Source of the DNA: Nectonema munidae
Taxonomy: Eukaryota; Nematomorpha; Nectonematoida; Nectonematidae
DNA length: 64,000 nt
Reading direction: 5' to 3'
NCBI GenBank assembly: GCA_030549495.1
Contig: JAUIRK010001043.1
Span: 857,001 to 921,000, forward strand
The number at the start of each line of letters is the position of its first letter. Position 1 is the first letter of the stretch. The notes under the pieces are model-generated. The model did no database searches. It was not told the origin of the DNA and worked only from the letters and a program-made list of their open reading frames with translations. Below, one piece after another: positions 53,889-64,000 of the stretch. The position numbers and the translations under genes were made by a program.

Positions 53889-55513
53889 CATTTTTCATAA
53901 AAAAAGATTCTAATAAATTTTTTTATATTCGTGTGCTGACTGGGTAGCAATTACGAATTACTTTATTTGTTAAAGGTAAGCTACTACGCTTACTTTGGCA
54001 TGAAATTAGGCGATCAAGATAAAAGTTTTGCTCCTCATTATTGCTGCAAGTCATGTGCTTACAACTTAAGATATTGAAGAAAAGGAAAAAATATCTTCCA
54101 TTTGGTATTCCAATGCAGTGGCGGGAAGTCAAAGACCAGACAACAGATTGTTATTTTCGTATTGCCAAGTTATCTGGAGTCAACAAAAAAAAACAAGCAT
54201 AGCGTAGTTTATCCTGATCTCCCTTCTGCCAGACGACCAATTCTCAACAGTTCTGAGGTACCTATTTCAGAACTCCCAGAAAATGTTGACATTTTTAGTG
54301 ACATTAGTGAAGAAGAAGATGAAGAAATGAATATCTCTACTTTGTTTGATCTTTCTTTTTCCAAATTGATGAATCCCACGCCACTAAAGCAGCATCCGCT
54401 GAATGATTCAGTAAGAGATTTGGGTCTTTCAAAAGAATCTGCTCAGCTATTATGATCAAGACTCTCAGAAAATCATCTACTTGCTCCAAATAAAATATAT
54501 TACGAGTACAGAAATAGAGATGAAGAATTTAGAAAATTTTTCATAGCCAGTTAACAATTCTTTAGTGTACTGTGTGAATGTAAAGGGCTAAGTAGAATCT
54601 TTATCTTTAAAATGCAGACAAAATGAATGGTGACTTTTTATTGACTCATCAACTAGAAGCTTAAAAGCTGTGCTGTTACATATTAAAAATGAGGTGGCAT
54701 CTGCCCCTGTTGCAAATTGTGTTCAATTAAAAGAGAGCTATTGAACTATGAAAACTCTACTGGACGCCATAAATTACAATGGTCATAACTGGAAGATATG
54801 TCGCGATTTAAAAGTATTGCCTTTAATTTTAGGAATGCAAGGAGGGTATACAAGTATCTATGCCTCCTGTGTTTATGGGACAGCAGAGCTGATGTACAAA
54901 ACTACCAGAGAAACTTTTAGAGAACATTTTGAGATTGGATCTTTCATCCACACCTAGTTGATCCTCAAAAAATTCTCCTTCCTTCACTTCACATTAAATT
55001 AGGGCTAGTAAGAAGTTTTGTTAAAGCATTAAATAATGAAAGTCAGACAAAGTTTCCAAAAGTCAGTGATGCTAAACTTAGTGTAGGAATTTTCCATGGT
55101 CCTCAGATAAGAATGTTAATGAATGATGATAACTTTCCTCCATTAGTTATGACAGAAGCTGAAAGGAATGCATGGGAATCATTTAAATCTCTCATCCTTA
55201 ATTTTTTAGGCAATCATAAAAGCGATGAATACGAAGCCATAGTAGAAAATCTTATTCAAAACTTTCAACTCTTAGGAGTAAGAATATCAATAAAACTTCA
55301 TTTCCTGAGATCGCTCTCTGAGACTTCTCGATTATTTTCCAGATAATTGTGGTTATAGTGAGGAACAGGGAGAAAGGTTCCATCATGACTTAAGAAGGAT
55401 ACGAAGGAAGATGGGACGTGAACAAACTATCAGATTATTGCTGGTGCTTGAAAAGAGATTCTCCATTAAAAAACACAAGAGAAAATCTCAAATCTTCATT
55501 TTTAGCAAAATAA
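53889..55513 (+). pseudogene. Cys-rich transposase-like gene, intronless copy (copy 2)
   Basis: Same protein family as 15476-17234 and in the same order. KDSNKFFYI and SYYAYFGMKLGDQDK come first, then HYCCKSCAYNLRY and PFGIPMQWREVKD, then GVNKK running straight on without the 59-bp intron. YPDLPSARRPI, an acidic patch and RDLGLSKESAQLL follow. FIDSSTRSLKAVLLH, LPLILGMQGGYT (again without the second spacer) and LPSLHIKLGL come next. The end is LGVRISIKLHFLRS, EEQGERFHHDL and SDYCWCLKRDS. Several stops and frame changes break it. The 3' flank shares CGCAGGGCTGTGAT (about 55787) with copy 1. Missing both spacers suggests passage through RNA or an intronless ancestor. Confidence 0.7.
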
Positions 55514-56318
55514 TTTATTTTGTTTATCTGGACACGTGTTATTAAATGCCAATTATATCAAAATTTGTTATTGATTTCATAAAACAATTGAATTCCTTAT
55601 TTCGTTTATTTTTCCACCATAATTTTAAAAAGATTTAATTTCAGGTTTCTTGATTTAAGAAAAATTGCTTTTTGCGAGAAAACGGGGGGTGATTGATGAA
55701 AACTAAGGTTATATTTGAATTCTATGCATCAAAATACATAAGAATCAGTAGAAAAACTTTGAACCGCAGATAAATTTCTTTTTAACGCAGGGCTGTGATA
55801 ATAATATAAAAAATTTTTAATTTTTCTTTCTAGCTTTATGCTCACTAAATAGTTCTTTGGATTTAATCTATTCCCATTATTAGCCTTTGGATCCTAAATT
55901 TATAATACCAATGATTACGTTGTAGACTGAAATGAGTCAAACGTAGTAGTGGGAGAGAGCCGGTTCGTTATAACCGTCTCACGGAATTTTGCGAGTTCGG
56001 CGAACAGTAAAATATTTATTTATCTATATAGTACAGAGTACGGACCACCGTACAGTAATATAAGAATTCACAACATCACCATAATGATGCTTGTTTAACC
56101 ATTATTCTAACATTTTATTGGGAAATCATCAAACTTGATCAGTTTATTTGCTGACAAATTGGACTTTTTTGTAACAGATCCTGCTGAGAAAAAAGTTGAG
56201 TCCCACTACTTGTCAAACGCTATAACTTTAATGTAAGGACGAAGTTAATTAAAAATAGTAATATGCAAATCTCTCTGTTTAACCCTTTTCTACAAATATT
56301 ATATTGAAACTTTTTTTA
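55514..56318. other. 3' flank of copy 2 and spacer
   Basis: Up to about 55800 it is the shared 3' flank of the Cys-rich unit. 55950-56010 has a more balanced patch (GAGAGCCGGTTCGTTATAAC) with a vague tRNA-promoter look, not enough to call. The rest is AT-rich. Confidence 0.35.
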
Positions 56319-56443
56319 GTTATACTGATAATGACGATGTAGTTACATACGATGCTGAAGAGTTGGAATGTCAGGATGATGATCAAAACATAAAACAATC
56401 CTGGTGTAGTCAGCAAAATGATGAATATGCTGATGAGTTTTAA
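56319..56443 (+). other. Possible acidic terminal exon
   Basis: After a pyrimidine-rich tract ending TTTTTTTAG a frame runs YTDNDDVVTYDAEELECQ, then DDDQNIKQSWCSQQNDEYAD, and stops at TAA. This is an acidic tail as often seen in last exons. It lies in a GAT-rich patch (56330-56500) that may simply be a degenerate trinucleotide repeat, so the exon is speculative. No upstream exon is identified. Confidence 0.2.
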
Positions 56444-56981
56444 CGGTGTTGATGATTCGATGATGAGTATATGATAATGATGTTTTTTATACAAAGCGAT
56501 GATGAGTAAGTAACATTGGCAATAAAACCTAATATTGATCAATCTGTCATATTTATCACTCACTTCCATTATATTATTGTTTTACCTTTTTCTCGGTATT
56601 TTTAAAGGCCTTCAAAAGACAAGATTCATTTCGAGCTGACGTGTATCTTTGTTAGTATAATTATAATTACTATTGGTGGTTTTTAATAAAAGTTTAGCGA
56701 TACCGTTGAAATGTTTGTATAGCAGTTGATTGCTCGTTTTATGCGTGTAGTGTATACACATCCTTGCGTGTTGCGTGAAGAAACAAGAAAGTGAAGGAAA
56801 ATCATCATGATCATAATAGATGATCATGTCCAATCAATGCGCTGCCAAAGCTAGCAGGCTGATCGCCGGAGGACCAGTCATCACTCCTGCCTACGTGGTA
56901 TCGTCACTTTGGCAAAAGTAGTAGTAATCACTTCTCGCATACTACTACAGACTCTCTGTCCACTAGTGAGGCGTTGTTGCT

Positions 56982-57635
56982 ATGATAAATGTCATGTTCA
57001 CGACCCCTTCTTCCTACTTTTCTCATCATTTGGGCCATCAGTACCAGCCTATTAACTATAAAAGTACAAAAGACTCCAATTATTTCCATATCAGGTATTT
57101 ATCTTCCTCCTCACCTTCTTCGCCTCCTTCATTCAAATATAATTATCACTTACCCACTTCAAATTATTCTTCCTTGACTCCCCTATCCTCATCCTCCTTT
57201 TCTTCATCGTCTCCTCTTTCCAATGCTTCCTCATCTCAATCAATATTGTCTTCTTCGTCCTCTCTATCCACTTCTACCAGAACAAATGAAATTCGGAACA
57301 AATACACCAAGGGATATAAATACACAAGCGGGTGTCAGTCTTATACTTCGGTGCCACAGGATGCAAGTTTTCGCAAGTACTCCGTGGCATACAAAAGTCC
57401 TTACTTATATCCATCTCCGTGTGCCTTTACTGCTTTGACGAAATCAAAAACTTCCCAGCTTTATCTCCTCAATGGCTTTACAGATAGACCCGCTTTCAGG
57501 AATAAATATTGCAAAAATGATTATTTGTTTGGAAGCAATTCTAAGCCTAAATTTTATCGCCAAAACTTTCTCAAAGATAAAAGTTACTCGAATACGAAGA
57601 AATTGATGCCAGAGATAAAATGTGTCACAAATTTG
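56982..57635 (+). CDS. First coding exon of a Ser-rich, unidentified protein
   Basis: 218 codons from an ATG at 56982, ending in phase 0 at a strong donor (AATTTG|GTAAGTG, 57635/57636). Residues about 38-98 are a low-complexity Ser/Pro/Thr segment. The rest is Lys/Tyr/Ser-rich (NKYTKGYKYTSGC, FRKYSVAYKSPYLYPSPC, SKPKFYRQNFLKDKSYSNTK), basic overall, with scattered Cys. There is no signal peptide or membrane helix. DNA just upstream (56820-56980) is richer in G+C than the window average, as for a 5' leader. The following exon candidate (58000-58078) is in frame. No family is recognised, but frame length, composition and splice sites argue for a real host gene. Confidence 0.6.
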
Positions 57636-57999
57636 GTAAGTGTTCATTCCATTTTTCTGTTAAATGAAATTATCAATATTTTCTTTAATTTTTTGAAAAT
57701 CCGAGTTTGAAGGAAAATAGTTCTCAACAAATTATTTTACATATTTAGGGCGCTGTTTTCCTAAATATTTAAATACATCACGTTTGATTCCAGCTTGAAT
57801 AATCGGGCAATTTAATTTCCGAAAATTTTTTTGTTTTAAACACGTTTTGAAGAAATTTTGTAACCAATTACTTTATAAAAGTTCTATAAAGATATATATA
57901 ATACGCCGGTAAGCATAAAACCACGTGTAAAACGGAAAATTATTCATCACATTGTTTAATAATTCCCTTCCTCACACACTGATAATACTTGTTCTGCAG

Positions 58000-58078
58000 A
58001 ATCGAATATTTAAAAATTGCAGAATTGAATCCATTGCGACACCCAAGTTAAACATAAAAGTTAAACGCTTAGATAAAG
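58000..58078 (+). CDS. Second coding exon of the Ser-rich gene (candidate)
   Basis: Bounded by TTGTTCTGCAG (to 57999) and AAAG|GTAAGC (from 58079), 79 bases, entered in phase 0 from exon 1 and open throughout. It reads NRIFKNCRIESIATPKLNI and then KVKRLDK, again basic. It leaves in phase 1. Both splice sites are strong and the reading frame fits, which supports the exon despite the lack of homology. Confidence 0.5.
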
Positions 58079-58456
58079 GTAAGCAATATGACATTTTTTA
58101 AATAAAAAGTAGCGTTTGCTTGGTCTTTATAAACAAATTCATTCACTTTGAAATATTTTTTCTTTATTTTTGTAGATTTTCTCAGAAAAAAATGTTTTTG
58201 GTTTTGCATTTATATTTTTTATAATAGAGAAATTAAGAATTAAATTATCCTACATATTGAAATCCGACACAGTAAACTTTTCAAAAATTCTAATTATTAT
58301 TAACAAATGCCCATGTTATCATAAATTATTATAACATTAAATTGGTTACCCGAGATTCTCTCGTGTCGTTATTTTTAAAATGACCCAGTTAAAACCTAAA
58401 GGGAACGCTTATTGCAATGTGTAAAATTTTTCTTACAAAAACAAAGTTATCTATAC

Positions 58457-58926
58457 TAGGGTGGCCAGATTACAAGATTAAAATCCGGAACACTCTTGTA
58501 ATTTCTCATCATATATATAAATTCATACCTACATATACAGCAAGGCCAATATATTATTATAAAACGTAAAGATAATTATCACAAACATAATGAAAGATTT
58601 TAAAAGGGGTATAAAGAAATCAAAAGGAAAATAATTATATATACACACACACTCACACACCTATTCAAACATAAACAACATAAAGTAAGGGTAAAAAATC
58701 CAGATTAAGGTATGGTGGATTGTCCCTCAAGAAAAAGATGCAGCTATGAATTATAATCACACACAAAGTTTCAACGAATAACCTTTTTGAGGTGTTAAAT
58801 ATAATATTATTATGGTGAACTAAAATCGGGACAATAAGGGTGGCCCAGAAGTGTCAATGCGGGACAGGGGACAAAATGATCAAATTTGGGACATGTCCTG
58901 GAAAAACAGGGCGTCTGGCCACCCTA
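58457..58926. mobile_element. 470-bp hAT-type MITE with perfect 8-bp target duplication
   Basis: Termini TAGGGTGGCCAGA on both sides (13 bases, inverted, exact). ATCTATAC stands directly outside each end (58449-58456, 58927-58934). A third TAGGGTGGCC-like word (AAGGGTGGCCCAG) lies inside near 58838. (AC)n repeats stand at about 58640. Non-coding. It sits in the presumed second intron of the Ser-rich gene and is young by its intact duplication. Confidence 0.9.
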
Positions 58927-59034
58927 ATCTATACATAATTAAAAGTCTCAACCTTTTTTTCTCTCAGCCATTTTTCATGAAAAAATATTTTCATAGTTTA
59001 TTTTATCAAAATGTATTCGAACCAATTTGGGGCG

Positions 59035-59175
59035 TGAGTAAGGTTGGTTAGATACTGCGTTTAGATAACTCAAGGTGTTGGGTTCGATCCTGCATCAAAC
59101 CTACTTTTCTCATAGTTCGATAAAAGCAGCGCAATTGCGCCTTCTCGGTGAAAACACACCACGGTACCTTTACCA
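59035..59175 (+). repeat. tRNA-derived SINE, copy 4
   Basis: AAGGTTGGTTAGATACTGC, then TGGGTTCGATCCTGCATC (B-box-like), CTCATAGTTCGATAAAAGC and a GGTACCTTTACC tail. Plus strand. It is the closest of the plus copies to that at 8145 in length and tail. Confidence 0.8.
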
Positions 59176-59254
59176 AAATGTAGTTAACAAGTGTTAACTT
59201 TTCAGTATTTCATCATAAGGACTAGTGAGTAAAAAATGAAATTATAGTTTCACT

Positions 59255-59727
59255 CAGTAACGTAGTCACACATTTTTATTTGGAGGGGCCAAATGGGGCA
59301 CTGCCCTGTATGCCTGCCTACAGTCTTGGCCTAAAATGAAAGTAACAAATACGGCTTATACCAACTCTTCTCGTTGTCCTTATGAGCTACTCTTTCATAT
59401 TCTTGTCTCTTTCCATTTCTTTGTTACGCTTTTTAGATTTTATCATGGTTAATATTTCTTATCTTCATTTCAACAAGTAACTTTTATTTATAACTCTGCT
59501 TTCTTATTACACGTATAAGGCCCATCTTAACAAAATGAAACAATTTGATCGTCATCGTCAGGCAATGATAACAATAATTTTTCTCTATTTTCATTTTATT
59601 TGCTTTGTATCGTTAGAATAAGCAGTTTGTCCAAAGATAAATTCACTATTTCATTTTTTAATTTGTACATTTCAATTTTTGATGGAGACGTCCGGTCGTA
59701 AGTTTCCCACAAATGGCCACGTAGCTG
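59255..59727. mobile_element. MITE family shared with 45543-46012, copy 2
   Basis: Starts CAGTAACGTAGTCACACA and the right end read inward starts CAGCTACGTGGCCATTTG, imperfect inverted termini of the CAGTGGCGTAGC kind common in hAT MITEs. The interior is collinear with copy 1. The flanks do not show a convincing duplication. Confidence 0.7.
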
Positions 59728-60122
59728 GTTGCAGGTAAAAAAAGTCCAAAAAATATTTTGATTTATGCAACCCATGAAAATACGGATGGATAAAATGCTT
59801 ACGAAATGCAGAATCCTTTGGTGTGTGCAAACTGTTGTAAAATTGAATTTATGTTATCAAGTACCTTAGCGCAAATCAGTCATTTATTTTAAGACTTTTT
59901 CTTCATCTCAAATATATGTGCTTTGTGTTGAATGAAAATTCATTAATTTTTGAAAACCAATGACCAAAGTGCTTTAAATTAAAAATTGATTACAACGCAC
60001 AAAAAACTTTTTTTTGAATAGAAGTCTTTCTATTTTTTTCATTTCTTTTTTCAATAATGCCTTTTTATTCATGAAAATGTGTTTGAAATGGCATCACATT
60101 TCATCTAAAATTTGTTTTTCCA

Positions 60123-60261
60123 GTGCTAGAGAATTTTCTCAATGTAGTACAGCCAAGGGCGTTCGCCTAGAATTTATAGAGATTGAAAAAATGCCACAAA
60201 AATACAAAAAGAAAGAAAATAAATGGAAAAAATATACATTTATTAGCAGATTTACAGATTA
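60123..60261 (+). other. Possible last exon of the Ser-rich gene
   Basis: After TTTGTTTTTCCAG a frame reads (S)AREFSQCSTAKGVRLEFIE, then KMPQKYKKKENKWKKYTF, and stops; GAATAAATG follows at once. The basic Lys/Tyr-rich composition resembles exon 1. It needs entry in phase 2, whereas exon 2 leaves in phase 1, so another exon would have to lie between 58080 and 60110. None was found with confidence. Confidence 0.3.
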
Positions 60262-60879
60262 AACCGAGAATAAATGTAAAACAAAAATTGAAATTCTGTT
60301 ATATAAAATAATTTTAAAAAAGATAAAGAGTTTGGATTTTCGAATAAAATTAATCTTAGTTTTAAAAAAAAAATTTTTTTAATAAATTGTTAGTTTCAAT
60401 ATATTAGAGAAATTTTTGCCACCTCCCCCTCCCCCCTTCATTTTTTTCTGCGGATACCCCTTAGTACAACCTATACAATTCTTAACCACACAGTTTAAAT
60501 TTTAACCGATTGCTCTAAGTTAGAGCAGAACGGCTAATAAGTAACTTGTTGTAAACCTACTTACAAATCAAGGAATCTTTTGCGTAAAGATCAGAGCTGC
60601 TGAATCTGAAGATAAAATGCCAAAACTGGAGTTATCAAAATGAATTTGTTGTAATTTTATTTATCATAGCGCATACTATTTATAAAAATATTAGCCTTTT
60701 GTTATGGCATTTTTTAAAGTTTAAAAAATGAGTTATAAATTATAAAAAAAGAAAATCAAATTATAGATTTTACATTATAATGATTTATCCGAGCATGCAA
60801 AGTTTTATCCACTTCGTCTCCAATAAACTTCAAAATGCTCTGAGTCCACAGCTCTGGTAAAGATCCAATGGGAAGCCTA
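60262..60879. other. No gene seen
   Basis: AT-rich apart from a pyrimidine patch CCACCTCCCCCTCCCCCC at about 60420, likely a MITE end. Nothing else recognisable. Confidence 0.35.
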
Positions 60880-61465
60880 TCAGTGACTAAAATAAACTAA
60901 AATTTCTTTTGTACAAAATTGGCTGAATTATATGCCTTAAAACTTTGTGATTTTTTCTAAAATCGTTAGATGTATCTTTTGATTCTATTTTCATGGTAGT
61001 TGAATGCTCTCATGTCAAAAACTGTCAATCAAAATCAAATGTACATTTTTTTCAGCATAATTTTTATATTATAATGTCTATAACTTCGTGTTTATATTAG
61101 ATACACTCTTGAAAATTTATAATGATAAAATTGCTTACGAAAAATTCAAAACATTCATTCATATTTTAAACAAAAATTAATTTTATTTTACTAAATCGAT
61201 CATGCTGATTGGATTTCGCAAGTTAGTTTTGACTATTAGGGCGTGAAAATTTATGAAAGTGTCAATCAAATGTGCGTTTTTCGATTGAAAATTGTGTCGA
61301 AAAATATTATTCAAATTTTAAATAATACATATATATTTTTATATTAAATCAACCATCCTCACTTCTGTTCCGTACTCACTTTTTGCAATTAGGGAGTCAA
61401 AATGTCTAAAAGTATCAATCAAGTTTGCGATTTACGTCTAAAATTTTTCTCCAAGAATATTATTT
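60880..61465 (+). repeat. Diverged left part of the TTAA-element family
   Basis: TTGGCTGAATTATATGCC, TTTTCATGGTAGTTGAATG and AAAACTGTCAATCAAAA are collinear with 23965-24090. About two diverged array-A units follow (61180-61450: ACTAAATCGATCATGCTGAT, AGTGTCAATCAAATGTGCG). The terminus itself is lost. Confidence 0.65.
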
Positions 61466-61499
61466 AAATATCTCCAAGAATCAACCGGGGTCCACATGG

Positions 61500-61573
61500 A
61501 ACCTAGGGGTCCATATAATAATTCAGAGGATCCACAGGCGAAATAACGTTTTTATTATAAAAAGTTCCCAAAA
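61500..61573. mobile_element. Solo fragment of the hAT derivative found at 63133-63555
   Basis: GGGGTCCATATAATAATTCA, GATCCACAGGCGAAAT and TTTTTATTATAAAAAGTTC match 63150-63268 with an internal deletion. The fragment stops where the piggyBac frame begins. Confidence 0.6.
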
Positions 61574-61581
61574 ATGACCAA

Positions 61582-62850
61582 ATGGGTAAATTGACTAAAA
61601 AATTTTACAAGCTTAAATCTGTTTTCGACCAAAAAAAGGAATTTATTTCGAAAGACAAAACACTTTGGATGAAAAAAACTTTTTCGAAGAAAACGCAAAA
61701 ACTAAATTTGATGAGGAAAGAAGGTGGTCCATCAAAATTTCTTCTTGCAAGAGTTGATGATGCTATACATATACGTTTTCAAAGAGCTGATGAGTGATGC
61801 GATACTGGAAAAGATAATAAAGTATTCCATTTTAGAAGCCAGAAGAAAAGCAGATTAAAACTTCGATCTGACATTAGATTAAATTGGTGCGTTTATTGGA
61901 TTATGTTTTGCTAGAGGTGTTTTGAAAGGCAGGAGTGAACCGCTACGCAGTTTCTGGAGTAAAAAAACAATGAGTCGTAATAAATTTAAAGCGATAACGA
62001 AATATCTGAGGTTTGATGATAGAAACTCCAGACAAAGAGCAAGAAAGGATGACAAATTTTGTCTGATAAGAGAAGTAGGGGAAACTTTCATTCAAAACTG
62101 TATGAAATGTTATGTTCCGAAAGGATTCTGCAATATTGATGAGTAGTTGTTACCTTGCAAATCAAGGTGCAAGTTTACACAATATATGCCTGCTAAACCT
62201 GACAAATTTGGAACATTGTCAGTGTAGGGCTTTCCCCATACACTGGTAAAGAAGATAACAGATTCAAGCCTTTAGGAGAGCATGTTGTCATGAAAGATAT
62301 GGCACTTTTTTTGAACATGGGACTCAAAGTAACAACAGATAACTTTTTTTACTAATTTATCTCTTGCTCTAGAACTTAAAAAGTTTCAAACATCTCTTCT
62401 GGGAACGATAAGATCACACAGAAGAGAAATACCGCACGAATTTGTTGAAAAAGCTAAATCTTATCTCGCTTTCCGCTATTTCGATTTCGCCTTGAAGGAA
62501 GAAAAAACTCCTAAAAGAAAATGGAATAACTAAAGAAAAGGTAGATACAAGTGATCAAATGATAAAGTTTTACACAACTAGACCCTCAACAAGAAGATGG
62601 GGACCATGGTGGTGTTTTTTAATATTCTTGATATGGCGTGGTTTGAACTCTTTCATTTTGTCTAAAGAAATAGGTATTATTAACTGTTCAAGAAGAGAAT
62701 TTTTGCTATATCTTGCAGAGAGTCTTACGAATCAATGTAGAAATAAAAGAAAATTGTCTCTTATGCTTCCCTTGGAAAATCCAGAAACGCTTCTCTAAAA
62801 CAAAAACTAAATGTGGCAAGTGCGCGTTAATTTAGTAGGCGGATCCTGTT
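61582..62850 (+). pseudogene. piggyBac transposase pseudogene
   Basis: The plus strand, in more than one frame, follows the piggyBac order. FISKDKTLWMKKTFSKK and NLMRKEGGPSKF come first (usual N-terminal core). PLRSFWSKKTMSRNKFKAI, KYLRFDD and FIQNCMKCYVPKGFCNIDE follow, with the first catalytic Asp (usual TVDE). Then come FTQYMPAKPDKFG, LKVTTDNFFTNLSLALELK with the second Asp, and GTIRSHRREIPHEF. Then VDTSDQMIKFYTTRPSTRRW carries the third catalytic Asp. The gene ends near a Cys-rich fragment, KCGKCA. Stops and frame changes lie between pieces, but all three Asp codons survive. No flanking TTAA/CCC termini could be assigned, as repeat debris abuts both sides. Confidence 0.88.
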
Positions 62851-63132
62851 CTAAAAACATATGTTCCAAGTGTTATAATTAAAATTGTTCCATTTTATTT
62901 TTTTACTTTACACTATCTATATTTTTATAAATTAGTTCAAGTTATCCTAAATCTAAAAGGAAAGCCATAGTAAACGAGTATATATATCCATAAAATTGAA
63001 TGAAAATAGGGCAAAGAATATTATTCATTCAAAACTGATGATTATATGCACAAAAAAAGATTATACTCAAAAATATAGCATATGGGTCAATTGAGCCTTT
63101 TGGTCGTTAACAATCCAAACAGACACACCATC
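62851..63132. other. No gene; repeat-like flank of the piggyBac gene
   Basis: CATATGTTCCAAGTGTTATAA at about 62859 is shared with about 6366. The rest is AT-rich without a frame. Confidence 0.35.
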
Positions 63133-63555
63133 CAGGGTTTCTCAACTTGGGTCCATATAATAATTCAGGGGGTCCACAGGCGAAATATTATAAATTGGGG
63201 GACCATAATGATATTTTGTTGGTCCATGAAGAAAACCATCTCATAACAGTTTTTATTATAAAAAGTTCGCAATAGACTTGACATCGTAAAAAGAGGTGCT
63301 TTACGACTAGCATTAACTTCAATGCAACCAGATATAAAGAAACTCGTTGAGCAGCTAAAATCAACCACAGGGATCTCATTAAATATCCTTATTTTTTTAT
63401 TAAAATAAAAATTGTATTATAATTGAGTTGCCTTAGATTTTCTTTGATTTCAATATATACTAAAAGAAGTGAAGATATATCTTCTCAACTTTACTTTTTG
63501 ACAAAAGTCTTTATCATGGGGTCCATGATTAAAAAAAAAGGGTTGAGAAACACGG
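63133..63555 (+). mobile_element. Small hAT derivative carrying the end of a transposase gene
   Basis: The left end CAGGGTTTCTCAACTTGGG and the right end read inward CCGTGTTTCTCAACCC are hAT termini. Between them a plus-strand frame (about 63261-63408) reads KVRNRLDIVKRGALRLALTS and MQPDIKKLVEQ. This is the very end of a ZBED-type hAT transposase (usual K.RNRLD...GDLRLALT...P.I..L). The rest of the gene is deleted, so this is a non-autonomous product of an autonomous hAT. No clean target duplication. Confidence 0.7.
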
Positions 63556-63584
63556 GTAATTGATATAACAAAAATATAGCTGTG

Positions 63585-63715
63585 TATAAAGGTAAAAAGT
63601 AAATGCGCAGCTTGTATCGAACTATGAGGAAAGTAGGCTTCATGCGGGATCGAGCCTAAGGCCTTGAGTTATCGAAACCCCGTATCTAACCAAACTTACA
63701 CACTCCCCCTTTTTT
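63585..63715 (-). repeat. tRNA-derived SINE, copy 5 (minus strand)
   Basis: On the minus strand TTTGGTTAGATACGGGG, then TAGGCTCGATCCCGCATG (B-box-like) and CTCATAGTTCGATACAAGC, with a TTTACCTTTATAC tail (left side on the plus strand). Confidence 0.78.
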
Positions 63716-63909
63716 ATAAACACACTCTTTTTGCTGAATGCTAATTAGAATATGAAATCTTTTAAAAAATTGTTAGTTTCTTTAAAAAAGTAGAAAGACT
63801 TTCATATACAAAATAGATACAATTACATATATATTTTTTAAACCAGTTAAAAATATTCAAATAGTATAAAACTAAATGGGTCTTTTCGTTTTGACGGCCA
63901 CATCAAGTA

Positions 63910-64000
63910 ATCACCATTTCGCCAGCCTTTTATGGTTAATTATAGTTATTAATATTATAGCAAGCAGGACATAACTATAAAATGCAGACGAAATGGTGAT
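63910..64000. repeat. Inverted repeat at the window edge
   Basis: ATCACCATTTCG (63910-63921) faces CGAAATGGTGAT (63989-64000). TTTTATGGTTAATTATAG faces CATAACTATAAAATG, so the arms are about 30-40 bases. It is probably a small palindromic element, perhaps continuing past the window. Confidence 0.5.

Noticed and set aside
56982-57438. Shorter overlapping plus-strand frames at 56989 and 57223
   Set aside because: Shadows of the Ser-rich exon in other frames.
1-64000. LTR retroelement, endogenous virus or Polinton
   Set aside because: No protease, integrase, capsid or long direct terminal repeats recognised; all reverse-transcriptase pieces are LINE-type.

Overview
The window is A+T-rich invertebrate-type animal DNA: spliceosomal introns, no operons, and a heavy load of transposons. 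Two conserved eukaryotic housekeeping genes lie near the centre: NOB1 (32663-33928, + strand) and an RMND1-type DUF155 protein (35291-36346, + strand). The species cannot be fixed from the sequence. The mix of hAT, piggyBac, pogo/Tigger, CR1/Jockey-like LINEs and a tRNA-derived SINE would suit an arthropod or another invertebrate.

Layout. 1-8640: the 3' end of a pogo-like element, AT-rich filler, several small inverted-repeat elements and a decayed hAT gene. 8640-13760: a repeat-bearing element split by a hAT element (9357-13342), which is itself split by a 447-bp hAT-type MITE. 13757-15180: two LINE reverse-transcriptase remnants in opposite orientation. 15476-17520: a cysteine-rich transposase-like gene with two short introns. 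17960-22680: a LINE 3' part interrupted by a 3.8-kb hAT element with a perfect 8-bp target duplication. 23906-28376: a TTAA-flanked element holding two different tandem arrays with the same period of about 150 bp. 28508-30830: a pogo/Tigger transposase and a deleted copy of part of it. 31020-31790: the end of a second TTAA element.

32663-36410 is the host-gene island (NOB1, RMND1), the longest part with normal coding density. 36700-43000 holds a foldback, a Jerky/Tigger remnant, two hAT remnants and a C-rich LINE fragment. 45311-47294 is a minus-strand LINE with two nested insertions. 48200-53600 holds SINE and MITE copies. 53889-55800 is a second, intronless and broken copy of the cysteine-rich gene. 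56982-58078 (perhaps to 60261) is a Ser-rich, probably host, multi-exon gene with a MITE in its intron. 60880-63720 holds repeat debris, a piggyBac transposase pseudogene, a hAT derivative and a SINE.

The two housekeeping genes are functionally separate: NOB1 matures the 3' end of 18S rRNA and RMND1 supports mitochondrial translation. Everything else is mainly a stack of nested insertions whose order can be read from target duplications and interrupted reading frames. No rRNA, tRNA, CRISPR array or LTR/viral element was recognised.
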